Shown here one piece after another: positions 1 to 9,843 of a DNA stretch of 34,632 nt. Source of the stretch: Clostridiaceae bacterium (GTDB taxonomy: Bacteria > Bacillota > Clostridia > Oscillospirales > Acutalibacteraceae); contig JAEDHT010000019.1 in the NCBI GenBank assembly GCA_016296885.1, positions 1-34,632 on the forward strand. The letters are read 5' to 3'. Under the pieces are notes generated by a model. It was not told the origin of the DNA and did no database searches. It saw nothing but the letters and a program-made list of their open reading frames with translations. How positions within the stretch are numbered: position 1 is the first letter of the stretch; every line of letters starts with the position of its first letter. Position numbers and translations under genes: made by a program.

Positions 1-3000
1 TCCTTTGATTCTGTGTAAGCTGTGCCTGAATGTGTCCAGCTACCTCCGTTTGGATTTACTGTTACTGTAGATTTGTTAGGTGTCCACTGAGCATAAAGTG
101 TAATTTCGTCGAGTGGTAATTTTGCCAAATCTGTTACACTCTGTCCATTTGTGTATTTTGCGCCTGTGCCATCTGACTTTGTATTCCATGAATCAAATGT
201 ATAACCTGTTCTTGAAAAGGCATTTGAACTAAGCGACTGTGCCACGCCAAATGTGAACTTTTGATCAGCCATTGTGCCTGTTGCATCTGTTGCATTCTTA
301 TCAAATTTAACAAGATAATATTCAGGTGTTATAGGCACATCAAAGACTTTTGTACCACCTGCACGTACTTCAGCAAGTGTAATTGTGAATGCTCTGTTTG
401 ATACATTGTTCAGAGAGTAACCGCGAGTATCCTTAATATTACTTACATCTACCCTATATGAACCATACTCTACTGAGCCATAATTTATAGCAACAGTAGG
501 AGTAGTAATGGTTTGTGTGTTTGCGAAAGCATTATCATCCGTTGTTGTCATAGATGTTTTTACAGATGCAGATTTAACTGGTTTATCTATAGTTGAATCA
601 TATACACCATTACCATTGTAATCAAGGAATACACGAACTGTAAGATCCTTTGATGCTATCTCAGATTTATAAGGCTGATTAAATGTATGTGTTTCTGTTT
701 TTGTGCTACCTATATAGCTATCAATACTAACAGTGTTATTTGCAGGATAATTCGGTCTAATATCGTCACGAGCCTTAAATTGTCCGGTTACTCGAATAGT
801 TTCACCCGGTAAAAGAACATTGTTTTCGCCAAGGTTAGCTATAATTTTGCCAGTCGTACTTGTATCAAGCGTGTAATCTTTAACATCTTTCTTAACAGTA
901 CCATCAGCATTAAGTATTTCGATAGTCAAGCTACCAGGCACATATGTTGATGGACCGGAAAAAAAGTTAGGGAATGTATCTGTAATTGTAATTTTAGATA
1001 ACATCGCATTACCTGTTGACTTAATAAGAGTACGGAAGTCAATAGTCTCATCCGCTGTAACTGTGAGTGCTGTTGCTGTTGATGCAACATCTACAAATAC
1101 TCCGTCCTTCTTATACTGTGATGAGAATACAATATCATATGATGGACTTACATCAAATGCTCTTACGTTTGAAATCTTACATACTTGTGATGTAGATGCA
1201 TTGCCATCAATATTACTTGTATCGCTTATTACATCACCTTTTACTTCTGGATTATTTTTTAAGAAGTAACTACTTACTGAATCCTTTAAACTATAATTAT
1301 CACAACCAATCGGTGTAGCCGGCTGATGACTAGCAGATGCATAGATTGTAAACAACTGGGAACCAGCATAAGCCTTTGAGTTAAGCACAAGTGGTAAAGG
1401 CATATATGTTATGTAATTATAATGAGAAGTGGTTGGGGAAACAGAGCTTCTATCCAAACGCCTAAGAACACATGGAATTGAAATACGCCATGTCTCCTGA
1501 TTATTCTCCTCTTTAACTTTAGTAAGAGTAACTACAGTATCAGTAATTACATTGTCACTTCTATTTTCTTCAATTGTATATTTATATACAGTGTCTGACT
1601 GACGAGATAATACGTTACTTGATGTATCAAGCTTTACCCCTCTTGGGAATACAACTGTTAATAACGGATTATGCCATTTTGTATTTTCAATAATATTTTT
1701 ATTATAAGAAGTTATATTAGCCTCTGTGGCACTATTGTCCTTTGCAGAATTAAATACATAAAGATTAGAATTAATTTTCTTTGTCTGGTCACCTGACTGT
1801 CCTAATTGTGTAATATCATTGTTGTTTGTAACCTGAACATAAGCACCATAAGCAGGATGTCCTGTTGTATATATCAAATAGTATGCATTTTCCTTACGAA
1901 ATTTTGCCATACCTGTTGCAGAATTATAATCAGTATTATTATATAATGTATCTTCTTGATCGCCATTATAAATATAACGATAAGATAATTCATAACTAAA
2001 TTTTGAGCAATCATTATCAACAATTGTAGCTCCTGTAGCTAAATTTTTCTTATTTAATGGCAACCCGAAAGTAAAATTAAAGCAGTTCGAAGAAGTTGAA
2101 CGCTGATCATATTTTATTGCATAGACTTTGGTACCATTGTTAATATAGTATGGAGTTGACTTTATGCTTTCTATCCATTCATTGGAAGCTAAGACAACAT
2201 CATTGCTTGCTTCTGTACCGAATGTAATAGAAGAGTTATATGCTACGTCATTTTTTGTAACTGTCTTGCGTGTAGATCCATTAGTAATAACGATGGACAG
2301 ATCAGCTGGGCAATTTGTACGCCAAATGTTTTTAACAGATTTTATCCTTGCAGGGAATGATGAATCGTTGAACCATGTGACAGATACATCAGGTATATCT
2401 AGCATACCATTGCTACGAAGATATCTTATAGATCCAAAAGAAACTTCATCTGATGTATTATTCAGATCGAGAGAATATGAATATGTACTTTCATTCATAC
2501 CGGCAGAACCGTCAAGATCTTGTATAGGATCTAGTACCGTTAAAGAAATGTTCTTAGTGCTTATCTCGCCTGTGCTGCCATACTCTTTTGTGTAAGCTAT
2601 GATTTTGTTACTTATATTTATTTCCGTAATATCCTTTTGATCTGAAGGCACATTAATAGTACATTCAAATGGAGTTGAATTTGAAATTGATGTTACAGAT
2701 GAACCACATATAGGGTTAGAAGTAAGTTCAGTATATGCGTTGATTATCTCTGCGGCGTTAAATTTTCTAGTGATTGTCCATCCGTTTGCAACGCTACCTG
2801 TAACAGTATATTTGCTAGCAATTTTTGAATCAAGTGTAATTTGAGCACCCTTGCTTACAGTTATTGTCTGTACGAGAGGATAATCAGTATCAAGCATTGG
2901 AATCTGATTATACGAGTCAAAACTGAAATCATCAAAACTAAGCTCAACTCTTTCAGATATTTTTCCGATCTCTAATCCACGATAGATGTGTTTTGGCTTT

Positions 3001-3749
3001 ATTACCTGGGAATTAAAATAATGATAAGAGATTACATTACTATGCCATGAATTCAATGCATATTCCTTTGAGGCTACTACATCTGAACCGCTTGTTACAT
3101 AGAAATTTTTGAAAAACATAGTATTCTTTTTTACATTTGCAATATGCTTCATTTCAAAATCACAAGTGATATAGATGTTGAGTTCTGACTCCATGTTTTG
3201 AGGAGAACTCAAAGGAATACTTATGTACTTTGATGTGCCTTCGGTACCAGCAATTTTTCCGGTTTGTATGGTTGCTGAATTTTCTGCACCATCACCAACT
3301 TTATACTTAAAATTCTTAAAATATGGTGTATTGGGGCTGGAATAATAAGAACCGGAAGTGTCGTAGATATAGTCCAGCGGAACTATAAAATTACCGGTAG
3401 TTGCAGATGCTGATGCAACTATAGTGGCTTGAATAGTCAATCTATAATCAATCTGGTCTCTACTGGATTTATTTGCACTACCCGTGTAATAACTCTGATC
3501 ATTGTAAGAGTGATAGGTGGAAGAATAGGAAATATCACCTATTGTAAAAAGATTTGTTGCACCTTTTAGATTCGAAGAATCTCGCGAATCACTTAATTCT
3601 GGCAATTCCTCTTCATCATCCATAATGACTAAAGGTGAGCTGACATCATTTGTGCCGAAAATATCTTTAATATTCTCAGCGTTTACCGCAATTATCGAAG
3701 ATGACACAACTATCATCAATGACAATAATATTGCGATTGCTTTTTTCAT
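1..3749 (-). CDS. Large secreted surface protein with InlB-type repeats (C-terminus outside window)
   Basis: This reading frame stays open from an ATG at 3749 to the left edge, about 1,249 codons with no stop, so the gene is partial. A Sec signal peptide is clear: MKKAIAILL, a hydrophobic stretch, then cleavage near VNA-EN. An AGGAGG at 3757-3762 sits 7 nt before the ATG. Most of the protein is Ser/Thr/Asn-rich beta-type sequence that I do not recognise. Around residues 930-1020 it resembles DUF11-type adhesin modules (TITDTFPNF, then LLPGETIRVTGQF). Near residue 1036, VRVFLDYNGNGVYD matches the start of SdrD B-like or Cna-B-like modules. Residues about 1145-1210 form a Listeria-Bacteroides (InlB B) repeat, with VKFDKNA, RTGYTFDSWNT and ITLYAQWTPNK. 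Another repeat-like unit (VTVNPNGGSW) starts before the edge. It probably acts as an adhesin or cell-surface protein. The anchor type cannot be seen. Its ligand is unknown. Confidence 0.85.
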   Translation of the reverse strand, partial: MKKAIAILLSLMIVVSSSIIAVNAENIKDIFGTNDVSSPLVIMDDEEELPELSDSRDSSNLKGATNLFTIGDISYSSTYHSYNDQSYYTGSANKSSRDQIDYRLTIQATIVASASATTGNFIVPLDYIYDTSGSYYSSPNTPYFKNFKYKVGDGAENSATIQTGKIAGTEGTSKYISIPLSSPQNMESELNIYITCDFEMKHIANVKKNTMFFKNFYVTSGSDVVASKEYALNSWHSNVISYHYFNSQVIKPKHIYRGLEIGKISERVELSFDDFSFDSYNQIPMLDTDYPLVQTITVSKGAQITLDSKIASKYTVTGSVANGWTITRKFNAAEIINAYTELTSNPICGSSVTSISNSTPFECTINVPSDQKDITEINISNKIIAYTKEYGSTGEISTKNISLTVLDPIQDLDGSAGMNESTYSYSLDLNNTSDEVSFGSIRYLRSNGMLDIPDVSVTWFNDSSFPARIKSVKNIWRTNCPADLSIVITNGSTRKTVTKNDVAYNSSITFGTEASNDVVLASNEWIESIKSTPYYINNGTKVYAIKYDQRSTSSNCFNFTFGLPLNKKNLATGATIVDNDCSKFSYELSYRYIYNGDQEDTLYNNTDYNSATGMAKFRKENAYYLIYTTGHPAYGAYVQVTNNNDITQLGQSGDQTKKINSNLYVFNSAKDNSATEANITSYNKNIIENTKWHNPLLTVVFPRGVKLDTSSNVLSRQSDTVYKYTIEENRSDNVITDTVVTLTKVKEENNQETWRISIPCVLRRLDRSSVSPTTSHYNYITYMPLPLVLNSKAYAGSQLFTIYASASHQPATPIGCDNYSLKDSVSSYFLKNNPEVKGDVISDTSNIDGNASTSQVCKISNVRAFDVSPSYDIVFSSQYKKDGVFVDVASTATALTVTADETIDFRTLIKSTGNAMLSKITITDTFPNFFSGPSTYVPGSLTIEILNADGTVKKDVKDYTLDTSTTGKIIANLGENNVLLPGETIRVTGQFKARDDIRPNYPANNTVSIDSYIGSTKTETHTFNQPYKSEIASKDLTVRVFLDYNGNGVYDSTIDKPVKSASVKTSMTTTDDNAFANTQTITTPTVAINYGSVEYGSYRVDVSNIKDTRGYSLNNVSNRAFTITLAEVRAGGTKVFDVPITPEYYLVKFDKNATDATGTMADQKFTFGVAQSLSSNAFSRTGYTFDSWNTKSDGTGAKYTNGQSVTDLAKLPLDEITLYAQWTPNKSTVTVNPNGGSWTHSGTAYTESK

Positions 3750-3782
3750 ATATATTCCTCCTAAAAATAATTTCACGAAGTA

Positions 3783-3811
3783 AGTTTAACACAATAGGAA
3801 TAAGAAATCAA
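3783..3811 (-). promoter_or_regulatory. Candidate sigma-A promoter of the large surface-protein gene
   Basis: Read on the minus strand, TTGATT (3806-3811) and TAAACT (3783-3788) are separated by 17 bp, and the -10 box lies about 33 bp before the start codon. Each hexamer matches consensus at 4 of 6 positions. The terminator at 3911-3948 insulates it from the upstream trk genes. Confidence 0.45.
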
Positions 3812-3910
3812 TATAAATTGGCTTTTTTTACCAATTATATCTATCAAATTAAGCGAATTTACTTTATTTGCAGTTTAATTATCAAGGTTTAAGTATATTT
3901 TAAAAAAAAT

Positions 3911-3948
3911 AAAACAACCACTACTTTTTTATTTGTAATGGTTGTTTT
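3911..3948 (-). terminator. Rho-independent terminator after trkH
   Basis: A 10-bp stem (AAAACAACCA at 3911-3920 with TGGTTGTTTT at 3939-3948), extended inward by TAC/GTA, is followed on the minus strand by a T-rich tract. A T-run on the plus side also makes it potentially bidirectional. It closes the long ruvC-to-trkH gene string. Confidence 0.8.
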
Positions 3949-3997
3949 TTATGTTTATTAAATTTAGATTAAAGTGGTGTTTCTTATCACAAAAATA

Positions 3998-5443
3998 TTA
4001 TCTTTTTCTTTTCCAAACTGTTGGGATAATTGCTAGGAGCATTGGATATATCTCAAGTCTTCCCAAAAGCATAGCAAAGGATAAGACAACTTTTGAAAGA
4101 TTAGAATAATCAGCAAAGTTAGCTGCCGGGCCCACCGCTGAAAATCCAGGACCAACATTATTAAAACAGGCTATTGTTGCACTAAAATTTGTTTCCATAT
4201 CAAAAGGTTCCAGCGACAACAATATGAAAATAACAGCTATGCATACAATATAAAGAGAAAAATATGATGTTACTGCACTAAGGGTAGTTTCTTCCACAAT
4301 CTTATATTCAAGGCTTATACTTTGAACATTACGTGGATGGAGTAGCTTCTTTAGTTCTCTGTAAATTATTTTAAAGAGCAACATAACTCTTGAAATTTTA
4401 AGTCCTCCGGCAGTTGATCCTGCGCAGCCTCCTAAAAACATTAATATGAGAAGTATGCTTTTTGATAATACCGGCCACGCATCAAAGTTCACTGTGCTAA
4501 ATCCTGTTGTGGAAATAATGGACGAAACCTGAAACGAAGCATTTCTTATAGTATCGGACATTGTGTTATATAAAGGATAAGTATTGAGCGAAATAATCAC
4601 GACGCTTACAAAAACAATTGATATATAACACCACAATTCTGTACTCTTTATCATCGCTTTAAATTTTTTAATTAGCAACAAATAATACAAATTAAAATTG
4701 ATACCAAAAAGAATCATAAAAATGGTAATAACCCATTGCAAATACGGACTATAACCACCAACACTCGAATTTTTAATGCCAAATCCACCTGTACCGGCAG
4801 TTGCAAAAGAATGAAGGAGGCTATCATAAAATGACATACCACCCAAAAGTAAAAAGACCATCTCTAACATAGTCATAACGATATAGATCAAATAGAGAAT
4901 CTTGGCTGTGTCTCTTGCTCTTGGAACGAGCTTACCCACTATTGGACCCGGCATTTCGGCTCTAAGAATGTGAATAGATTTGTCAGCCATATTTGGTATG
5001 AGAGCAACAATGAAAACAAGAACTCCCATACCACCAATCCAATGGGTGAAACTACGCCAAAATAACGCAGACTTACTGAGTGACTCAACATCTTTCAAAA
5101 TTGATGCACCGGTGGTAGTAAATCCGCTCACGGTCTCAAAAAAGGCATCAAAATAAGATGGTATGTCACCACTAATAACAAATGGCAACGCACCTATTGC
5201 AGACATAACAAGCCAAGCAAGGGCAACGATAACAAAGCCCTCTTTAGCATAGATATCTTTGCTGTGTGATCTATTAATAAGCGTGAGGAGCACACCAATT
5301 GTAAGCGAAATTGCCGCTGATGCTAAAAAAGCAAACACAGCTGTCTCTTTATATATTAGAGCAACAATCACAGACAAGATAAGCAATCCGGCCTGTGCTG
5401 TCGCAATTTGTCCAAGAATATAAAATACATATTTTTTATTCAT
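3998..5443 (-). CDS. trkH: TrkH/KtrB-family potassium transporter, membrane subunit
   Basis: This 481-residue integral membrane protein has the length and hydrophobic pattern of the TrkH/KtrB superfamily. The four pore-loop signatures are visible in order: TTTGAS near residue 110, GTGGFG near 220, STTGFST near 310, and NNVGPGFSAVGP near 430, each with the selectivity-filter glycine. It imports K+ (possibly with H+ or Na+) across the cytoplasmic membrane and is gated by a TrkA/KtrA RCK protein. That partner is encoded immediately upstream. The 96-bp gap to trkA is the longest within the run and contains a weak promoter-like pair (TTGACT, 17 bp, TATCTC on the minus strand), so some independent expression is possible. 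No strong Shine-Dalgarno precedes the ATG. The gene ends about 50 bp before the terminator. Confidence 0.93.
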   Translation of the reverse strand: MNKKYVFYILGQIATAQAGLLILSVIVALIYKETAVFAFLASAAISLTIGVLLTLINRSHSKDIYAKEGFVIVALAWLVMSAIGALPFVISGDIPSYFDAFFETVSGFTTTGASILKDVESLSKSALFWRSFTHWIGGMGVLVFIVALIPNMADKSIHILRAEMPGPIVGKLVPRARDTAKILYLIYIVMTMLEMVFLLLGGMSFYDSLLHSFATAGTGGFGIKNSSVGGYSPYLQWVITIFMILFGINFNLYYLLLIKKFKAMIKSTELWCYISIVFVSVVIISLNTYPLYNTMSDTIRNASFQVSSIISTTGFSTVNFDAWPVLSKSILLILMFLGGCAGSTAGGLKISRVMLLFKIIYRELKKLLHPRNVQSISLEYKIVEETTLSAVTSYFSLYIVCIAVIFILLSLEPFDMETNFSATIACFNNVGPGFSAVGPAANFADYSNLSKVVLSFAMLLGRLEIYPMLLAIIPTVWKRKR

Positions 5444-5539
5444 AACCCAAAATAGCAGTACTATTAAAACACAAATTGTTTACAAACGAGATACTGCATC
5501 TCCCACTCAAAGTCAAGGTATAATAATGATAAAAACAGA

Positions 5540-6898
5540 TTATTCTACAATATCTGCAAGATTATATAGTCTATGTCCAGAACCTATAACTATTACATTA
5601 TCACCAGCTAAAATAACATCATCGCCTGACGGAATGATTGCCTTACGATTACGTATAATTCCGGCAATCAAAATATTTTTCTTAAACTGTATATCCTTAA
5701 GCGGTATATTAGTATATTTAAAATCAGTGCTCACCTTAAATTCAAGTGCCTCTGCCTTGCCACCCATTATCTTATACAAACGCTCAACATTGCTACCTAC
5801 TGAGTTTTCCATAGAACGGGCATATCTAACTAGAATATCAGAAATATTCTTCCATGGTGACACCACACTATCTAATCCCAGATCGTCTGCAACAGAGATA
5901 AACTCATTTCTGTTGACCTTTGTAATAACCTTTGGCACATTATTTTGCATGGCAAAATAAGAGAGCAGAATATTTTGCTCATCCATTCCGGTGAGCGAAA
6001 CAAATGCATCTACCGATTCCAAACCCTCTTCGATCAACAGTTCACGATCAGCACCATCACCTTTTATAATTGTAGCACCGGTGAGGCTTCTGCTTATCGT
6101 AGAAATACGCAAAGGGTCTTTCTCAATTATTTTTACAGAAGAACCTGATGATAGGAGCATTTTTGAGAGATAATATGCTGTTCTGCTTGCTCCGACAATC
6201 ATTACACTTTTTGATTGCTTTTGCATAATGCCAAGACTTTTAAGCAATTTTGCAACCTCATTTGGAGCTGCAGCTAACGAAATTTTGTCACCTACATTTA
6301 TAACAAAGTTTCCGTCGGGGATAAAGATATCGTTACCTCTTTGCACAGCACAAATCAAAAAATTAGCTCGATATTTTTTTCTAATATCCATTATTCTCTG
6401 GCCGGAAAGCTGTGTGTTTTCTTTTAACTTTAGTTCTACTATCTCATAGTTACGTGTAGAAAAAGTTTCAACATTTGCTGCATTTGGCAATTTGAGAATA
6501 TTATAAATATAGCGAGCTGCTGAACGTTCCGGATTAATTGGCATAGAGAGATTCAAGAATTGCTGCATAAAGGCTAGGCTTTTTTCATTATATTCAGGGT
6601 TCCTTATACGTGCAATAGTTTTTCTCGCCCCCATCGTCTTTGCCATATGGCAACTAAGCATATTAAGCTCATCAGAGCCTGTAACAGCGACAAATATATC
6701 GCACTTTTCCACATTGGCATCTGATAAGGTTTCATAATCTGTACCAAGTCCACACACGCCAATAACATCATATCTATTAGAAATATCATTCACTATTGAT
6801 TGATTGTTATCAATTGCAATAACATCATGTCCCTCATTAGCAAGACTGGACACTAACACTTTACCTATCTTGCCACAGCCAACAATAACTATCTTCAT
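5540..6898 (-). CDS. trkA: Trk potassium uptake regulator TrkA (two RCK domains)
   Basis: At 452 residues this is a two-module TrkA, with each module made of RCK-N plus RCK-C. The first nucleotide-binding fold starts MKIVIVGCGKIGKVL (GxGxxG), with the acidic AIDNN at the end of beta-2. The second starts at about residue 231 as VMIVGASRTAYYL, where the glycine motif is degenerate. This suggests NAD(H) or ATP binds mainly to the N-terminal module. TrkA sits on the cytoplasmic face of the TrkH channel and gates K+ uptake. A GAGG lies 6 nt before the ATG. The gene follows clpE by 20 bp and precedes trkH in the same direction. Many Firmicutes use single-module KtrA instead, so the duplicated form is notable but common in Clostridia. 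Confidence 0.93.
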   Translation of the reverse strand: MKIVIVGCGKIGKVLVSSLANEGHDVIAIDNNQSIVNDISNRYDVIGVCGLGTDYETLSDANVEKCDIFVAVTGSDELNMLSCHMAKTMGARKTIARIRNPEYNEKSLAFMQQFLNLSMPINPERSAARYIYNILKLPNAANVETFSTRNYEIVELKLKENTQLSGQRIMDIRKKYRANFLICAVQRGNDIFIPDGNFVINVGDKISLAAAPNEVAKLLKSLGIMQKQSKSVMIVGASRTAYYLSKMLLSSGSSVKIIEKDPLRISTISRSLTGATIIKGDGADRELLIEEGLESVDAFVSLTGMDEQNILLSYFAMQNNVPKVITKVNRNEFISVADDLGLDSVVSPWKNISDILVRYARSMENSVGSNVERLYKIMGGKAEALEFKVSTDFKYTNIPLKDIQFKKNILIAGIIRNRKAIIPSGDDVILAGDNVIVIGSGHRLYNLADIVE

Positions 6899-6918
6899 AC
6901 CAACCTCAGTAAAAATAA

Positions 6919-9225
6919 TTATTTTATATTTAATATTACATCATCATTTTCAGCATAAGCGTTTATAAATCCAATAGAAGACTCATCTGCATCTATTATC
7001 GCCTTTGCTATCTTATCCTCAAGAAGCTTGCGGATATTATTTCTCACTTCACGTGCACCATTCTTAGAACAATCTGATTTTGATGCTATTAATTTTGCGA
7101 CAGACTGATCGTATGTGAACACTATCCCCTTTTCTTCAAGAGGCTTTTTGTATTCGTCTATCATTATATTTGCAATCTTTTCTACATCCGTTGTATCAAG
7201 ACTTTTGAACACGATTATTTCATCAATTCTAGCAATAAACTCAGGGCGCAAAAACTCTGAAAGGGCCTTGAGCGATTTTTCCTTTGATGCGGAATATTCA
7301 CTTTTTCCAAAACCTAAAAGATTTTCACGACGCTCACTGCCTGCATTTGATGTCATAACTATTACTGTGTTTTCAAAATTTACAACTCTTCCATGAGCAT
7401 CTGTTAGCTTGCCTTCATCAAGAATCTGGAGAAGTATGTTGAGCACATCCGGGTGTGCTTTTTCAATTTCGTCAAACAAGAGCACACTGTATGGCTTTCT
7501 TCTTACTTTCTCAGTGACATGACCTGCCTCCTCATAGCCTACGTATCCAGGAGGTGAACCTATGATTTTTGATACAGAATGTTTCTCCATATATTCGCTC
7601 ATATCAAGACGAATAAGCGTTTCCGGAGAATCAAAAAGCTCACACGAAAGCACTTTGACAAGCTCTGTCTTTCCTACACCTGTAGGTCCTACAAAGATAA
7701 ATGATGCAGGACGCTTTTTAGGGCTAATCTGCACTCTGCTTCTCTTTATAGCACCTGAGAGTGACTCTACAGCTTCGTCTTGTCCTATGATTCTTGATTT
7801 GATTTTATCTTCAAGATCTGCAAGCTTTTTAAGCTCATTCTCTTTCACTCTGGTGGCTGGTATACCGGTCCATAATTCTATAACCCTTGCAACATCATCT
7901 TCTAACACCTCAGAACGCAAAGTATTTAGGTCTATTTTATCTATTTGTTCATCAAGCTTTGCTATCTCAGCACGTATACCTGCAAGTTTTTCGTAATCAA
8001 TTTCATCATTAGAGCTTATTTCCTGCTCTTTCTCAACAAGCTCGGTCTTCTTGTCAACAAGGCTTTCATAGATATCACGATCCTTATTTCTAAGTGAAGC
8101 ATATGTGCAGGCCTCATCAAGCAAATCTACAGCCTTGTCCGGCAAAAATCTGTCTGTGATATATCTTTCAGAGAAAACAACAGTTTTTCTAGCAATAAGC
8201 TCACTTACACGTACATTATGATATTCTTCGTAATAATCTTTTATGCCGTTTATCACTGCTATAGTGTCTGTAATAGATGGCTCCGCTATGGTAACAGGCT
8301 GAAAACGACGTTCAAGTGCAGTATCTTTTTCAATATACTTACGATACTCAGAAAAAGTTGTGGCACCTATCACCTGTATCTCTCCACGTGATAATGCAGG
8401 CTTCAAAATATTAGCGGCATTCATAGAGCCCTCCGACTCACCTGCACCAACAAGATTATGAACTTCATCTATAAATAGAATTATGTTACCATTACTTTTT
8501 ACTTCTTCAATTAAATCCTTGATTCTCTTTTCAAATTGTCCTCTGAACTGAGTTCCTGCAACAAGTGCGGTGAGATCAAGCAAAAATATTTCTTTATTTT
8601 TTAATCTTTGTGGCACCCTTTGTTCGGCAATACGTATAGAAAGTCCTTCTGCTATCGCTGTTTTTCCGACGCCTGGCTCACCTATAAGGCAAGGATTGTT
8701 CTTTATTCTTCGACTAAGAATCTGGACTACTCTATCAGTTTCTTTATCTCTACCTATTATTCTGTCTAGCTCACCGTTTTTTGCACGTGAGGTAAGATTG
8801 GTGCAATAGGCATTAAGCATCTTTCTGTTTTTCTTTTCTTTATTCTTTCCTTTTTTTCCATCGCTCTTATCTGAAGTTTGCTCTTGGTTGCTATCCTGCT
8901 TAAAAAAATTCTTCATAAACGGAAAAGTAGGTGCACCATGATCTATAGAATCAGCGTTTTCATCATCTGGATCAAAGGCATTTTCACCATTCATATCCAA
9001 TAGCTCTTTCAAATCAAAATCGCCGTTTTCAGACAGCATTCTCATCTGATCATATGCTGCCTCCAAATCCTCGTCAGATATACCCATTTTATCAATTATA
9101 TCTGTAACCTGCTTAATGTTAAGTGCTTTTGCACATGATAGACAATATCCTTTTGTGTCGTTTCCGGTTTTATCCGATGAAACAAATACAATTGCAGGAT
9201 TTTTTTTACATCTTACACAAATCAA
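6919..9225 (-). CDS. clpE: ClpE-like AAA+ unfoldase with N-terminal zinc finger
   Basis: This 768-residue Hsp100 ATPase starts with a C4 zinc finger (Cys3, Cys6, Cys28, Cys31) and an acidic linker, not the double Clp-N domain of ClpC. That order is typical of ClpE. The first AAA module has Walker A GEPGVGKT and Walker B ILFIDEVHN. A coiled UVR-like middle segment follows (near residues 385-430), then the second AAA module with GPTGVGKT and VLLFDEIEKAHP. The LGF in NLLGFGKSE is placed like the ClpP-binding loop, so it probably feeds substrates to ClpP, which is not in the window. The start is TTG: pgsA's TGA overlaps it (TTGA), and AGGAG lies about 10 nt upstream. Its place between pgsA and trkA, without ctsR or mcsAB nearby, points to operon-level rather than heat-shock control. 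A ClpC-like name is the alternative. Confidence 0.85.
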   Translation of the reverse strand: MICVRCKKNPAIVFVSSDKTGNDTKGYCLSCAKALNIKQVTDIIDKMGISDEDLEAAYDQMRMLSENGDFDLKELLDMNGENAFDPDDENADSIDHGAPTFPFMKNFFKQDSNQEQTSDKSDGKKGKNKEKKNRKMLNAYCTNLTSRAKNGELDRIIGRDKETDRVVQILSRRIKNNPCLIGEPGVGKTAIAEGLSIRIAEQRVPQRLKNKEIFLLDLTALVAGTQFRGQFEKRIKDLIEEVKSNGNIILFIDEVHNLVGAGESEGSMNAANILKPALSRGEIQVIGATTFSEYRKYIEKDTALERRFQPVTIAEPSITDTIAVINGIKDYYEEYHNVRVSELIARKTVVFSERYITDRFLPDKAVDLLDEACTYASLRNKDRDIYESLVDKKTELVEKEQEISSNDEIDYEKLAGIRAEIAKLDEQIDKIDLNTLRSEVLEDDVARVIELWTGIPATRVKENELKKLADLEDKIKSRIIGQDEAVESLSGAIKRSRVQISPKKRPASFIFVGPTGVGKTELVKVLSCELFDSPETLIRLDMSEYMEKHSVSKIIGSPPGYVGYEEAGHVTEKVRRKPYSVLLFDEIEKAHPDVLNILLQILDEGKLTDAHGRVVNFENTVIVMTSNAGSERRENLLGFGKSEYSASKEKSLKALSEFLRPEFIARIDEIIVFKSLDTTDVEKIANIMIDEYKKPLEEKGIVFTYDQSVAKLIASKSDCSKNGAREVRNNIRKLLEDKIAKAIIDADESSIGFINAYAENDDVILNIK

Positions 9226-9812
9226 TTAATATTTTCTCCTTCCAAGCTTTTATTTGAGTTGTCTGTTAAGATACCTATAAAAAGTTTTATATACTTTATT
9301 AAAGCAAATATCATAAAAATAGTAGTAATCAATGTTAAAATTAAAGATAGCATAGAACTATCCACCTTTAGTATGGCATTAATATACACAAGAACTGTAG
9401 CTGAAATATAGAAAACAATTGTTGCAACCTTGCCATACCACCTCGATGCGGGCACCCTAATGCTCTTTTTTATTAGCAAAAAACCTCCAACAAGCATAAG
9501 CAACTCTTTTGTGAACAAAACAAAAGTGAGCGGAATCAGCTGAGGGATTTTTACACTAACACAAACCACGGCTGCAACAAGCGTCAGCTTGTCCGCAAGT
9601 GGGTCAAGAATTAATCCCAGTTCTGAGATTTGATTAAATTTTCTAGCTATTAAACCGTCAAGCATATCACTAACGCCAGATAGCACCAGAATCACAGCTG
9701 AAGCTATATAATTATCTGTTATAAAGGTTGCTACAAATGGTATTATAAGCAATATTCTAATTATTGAAATAAGATTAGGAATTGTAAATATCCTTTTATC
9801 AGATAGATTCAT
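9222..9812 (-). CDS. pgsA: CDP-diacylglycerol–glycerol-3-phosphate 3-phosphatidyltransferase
   Basis: This 196-residue multi-helix membrane enzyme carries the complete CDP-alcohol phosphotransferase signature, DGLIARKF...GLILDPLAD (DGxxAR, eight residues, GxxxDxxxD). PgsA transfers phosphatidyl from CDP-diacylglycerol to glycerol-3-phosphate, the committed step to phosphatidylglycerol and cardiolipin. Helices flank the motif and run to the C-terminus. AAGGAGG stands just before the ATG, giving a strong ribosome site. Its stop overlaps the TTG start of the ClpE-like gene by four bases, which implies translational coupling. Family members with other acceptors exist, but the length and the N-terminal FTIPNLISIIRILLIP-like sequence fit PgsA best. 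Confidence 0.92.
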   Translation of the reverse strand: MNLSDKRIFTIPNLISIIRILLIIPFVATFITDNYIASAVILVLSGVSDMLDGLIARKFNQISELGLILDPLADKLTLVAAVVCVSVKIPQLIPLTFVLFTKELLMLVGGFLLIKKSIRVPASRWYGKVATIVFYISATVLVYINAILKVDSSMLSLILTLITTIFMIFALIKYIKLFIGILTDNSNKSLEGENIN

Positions 9813-9843
9813 AGTGACCTCCTTGAATAATAATAGTAAATTT

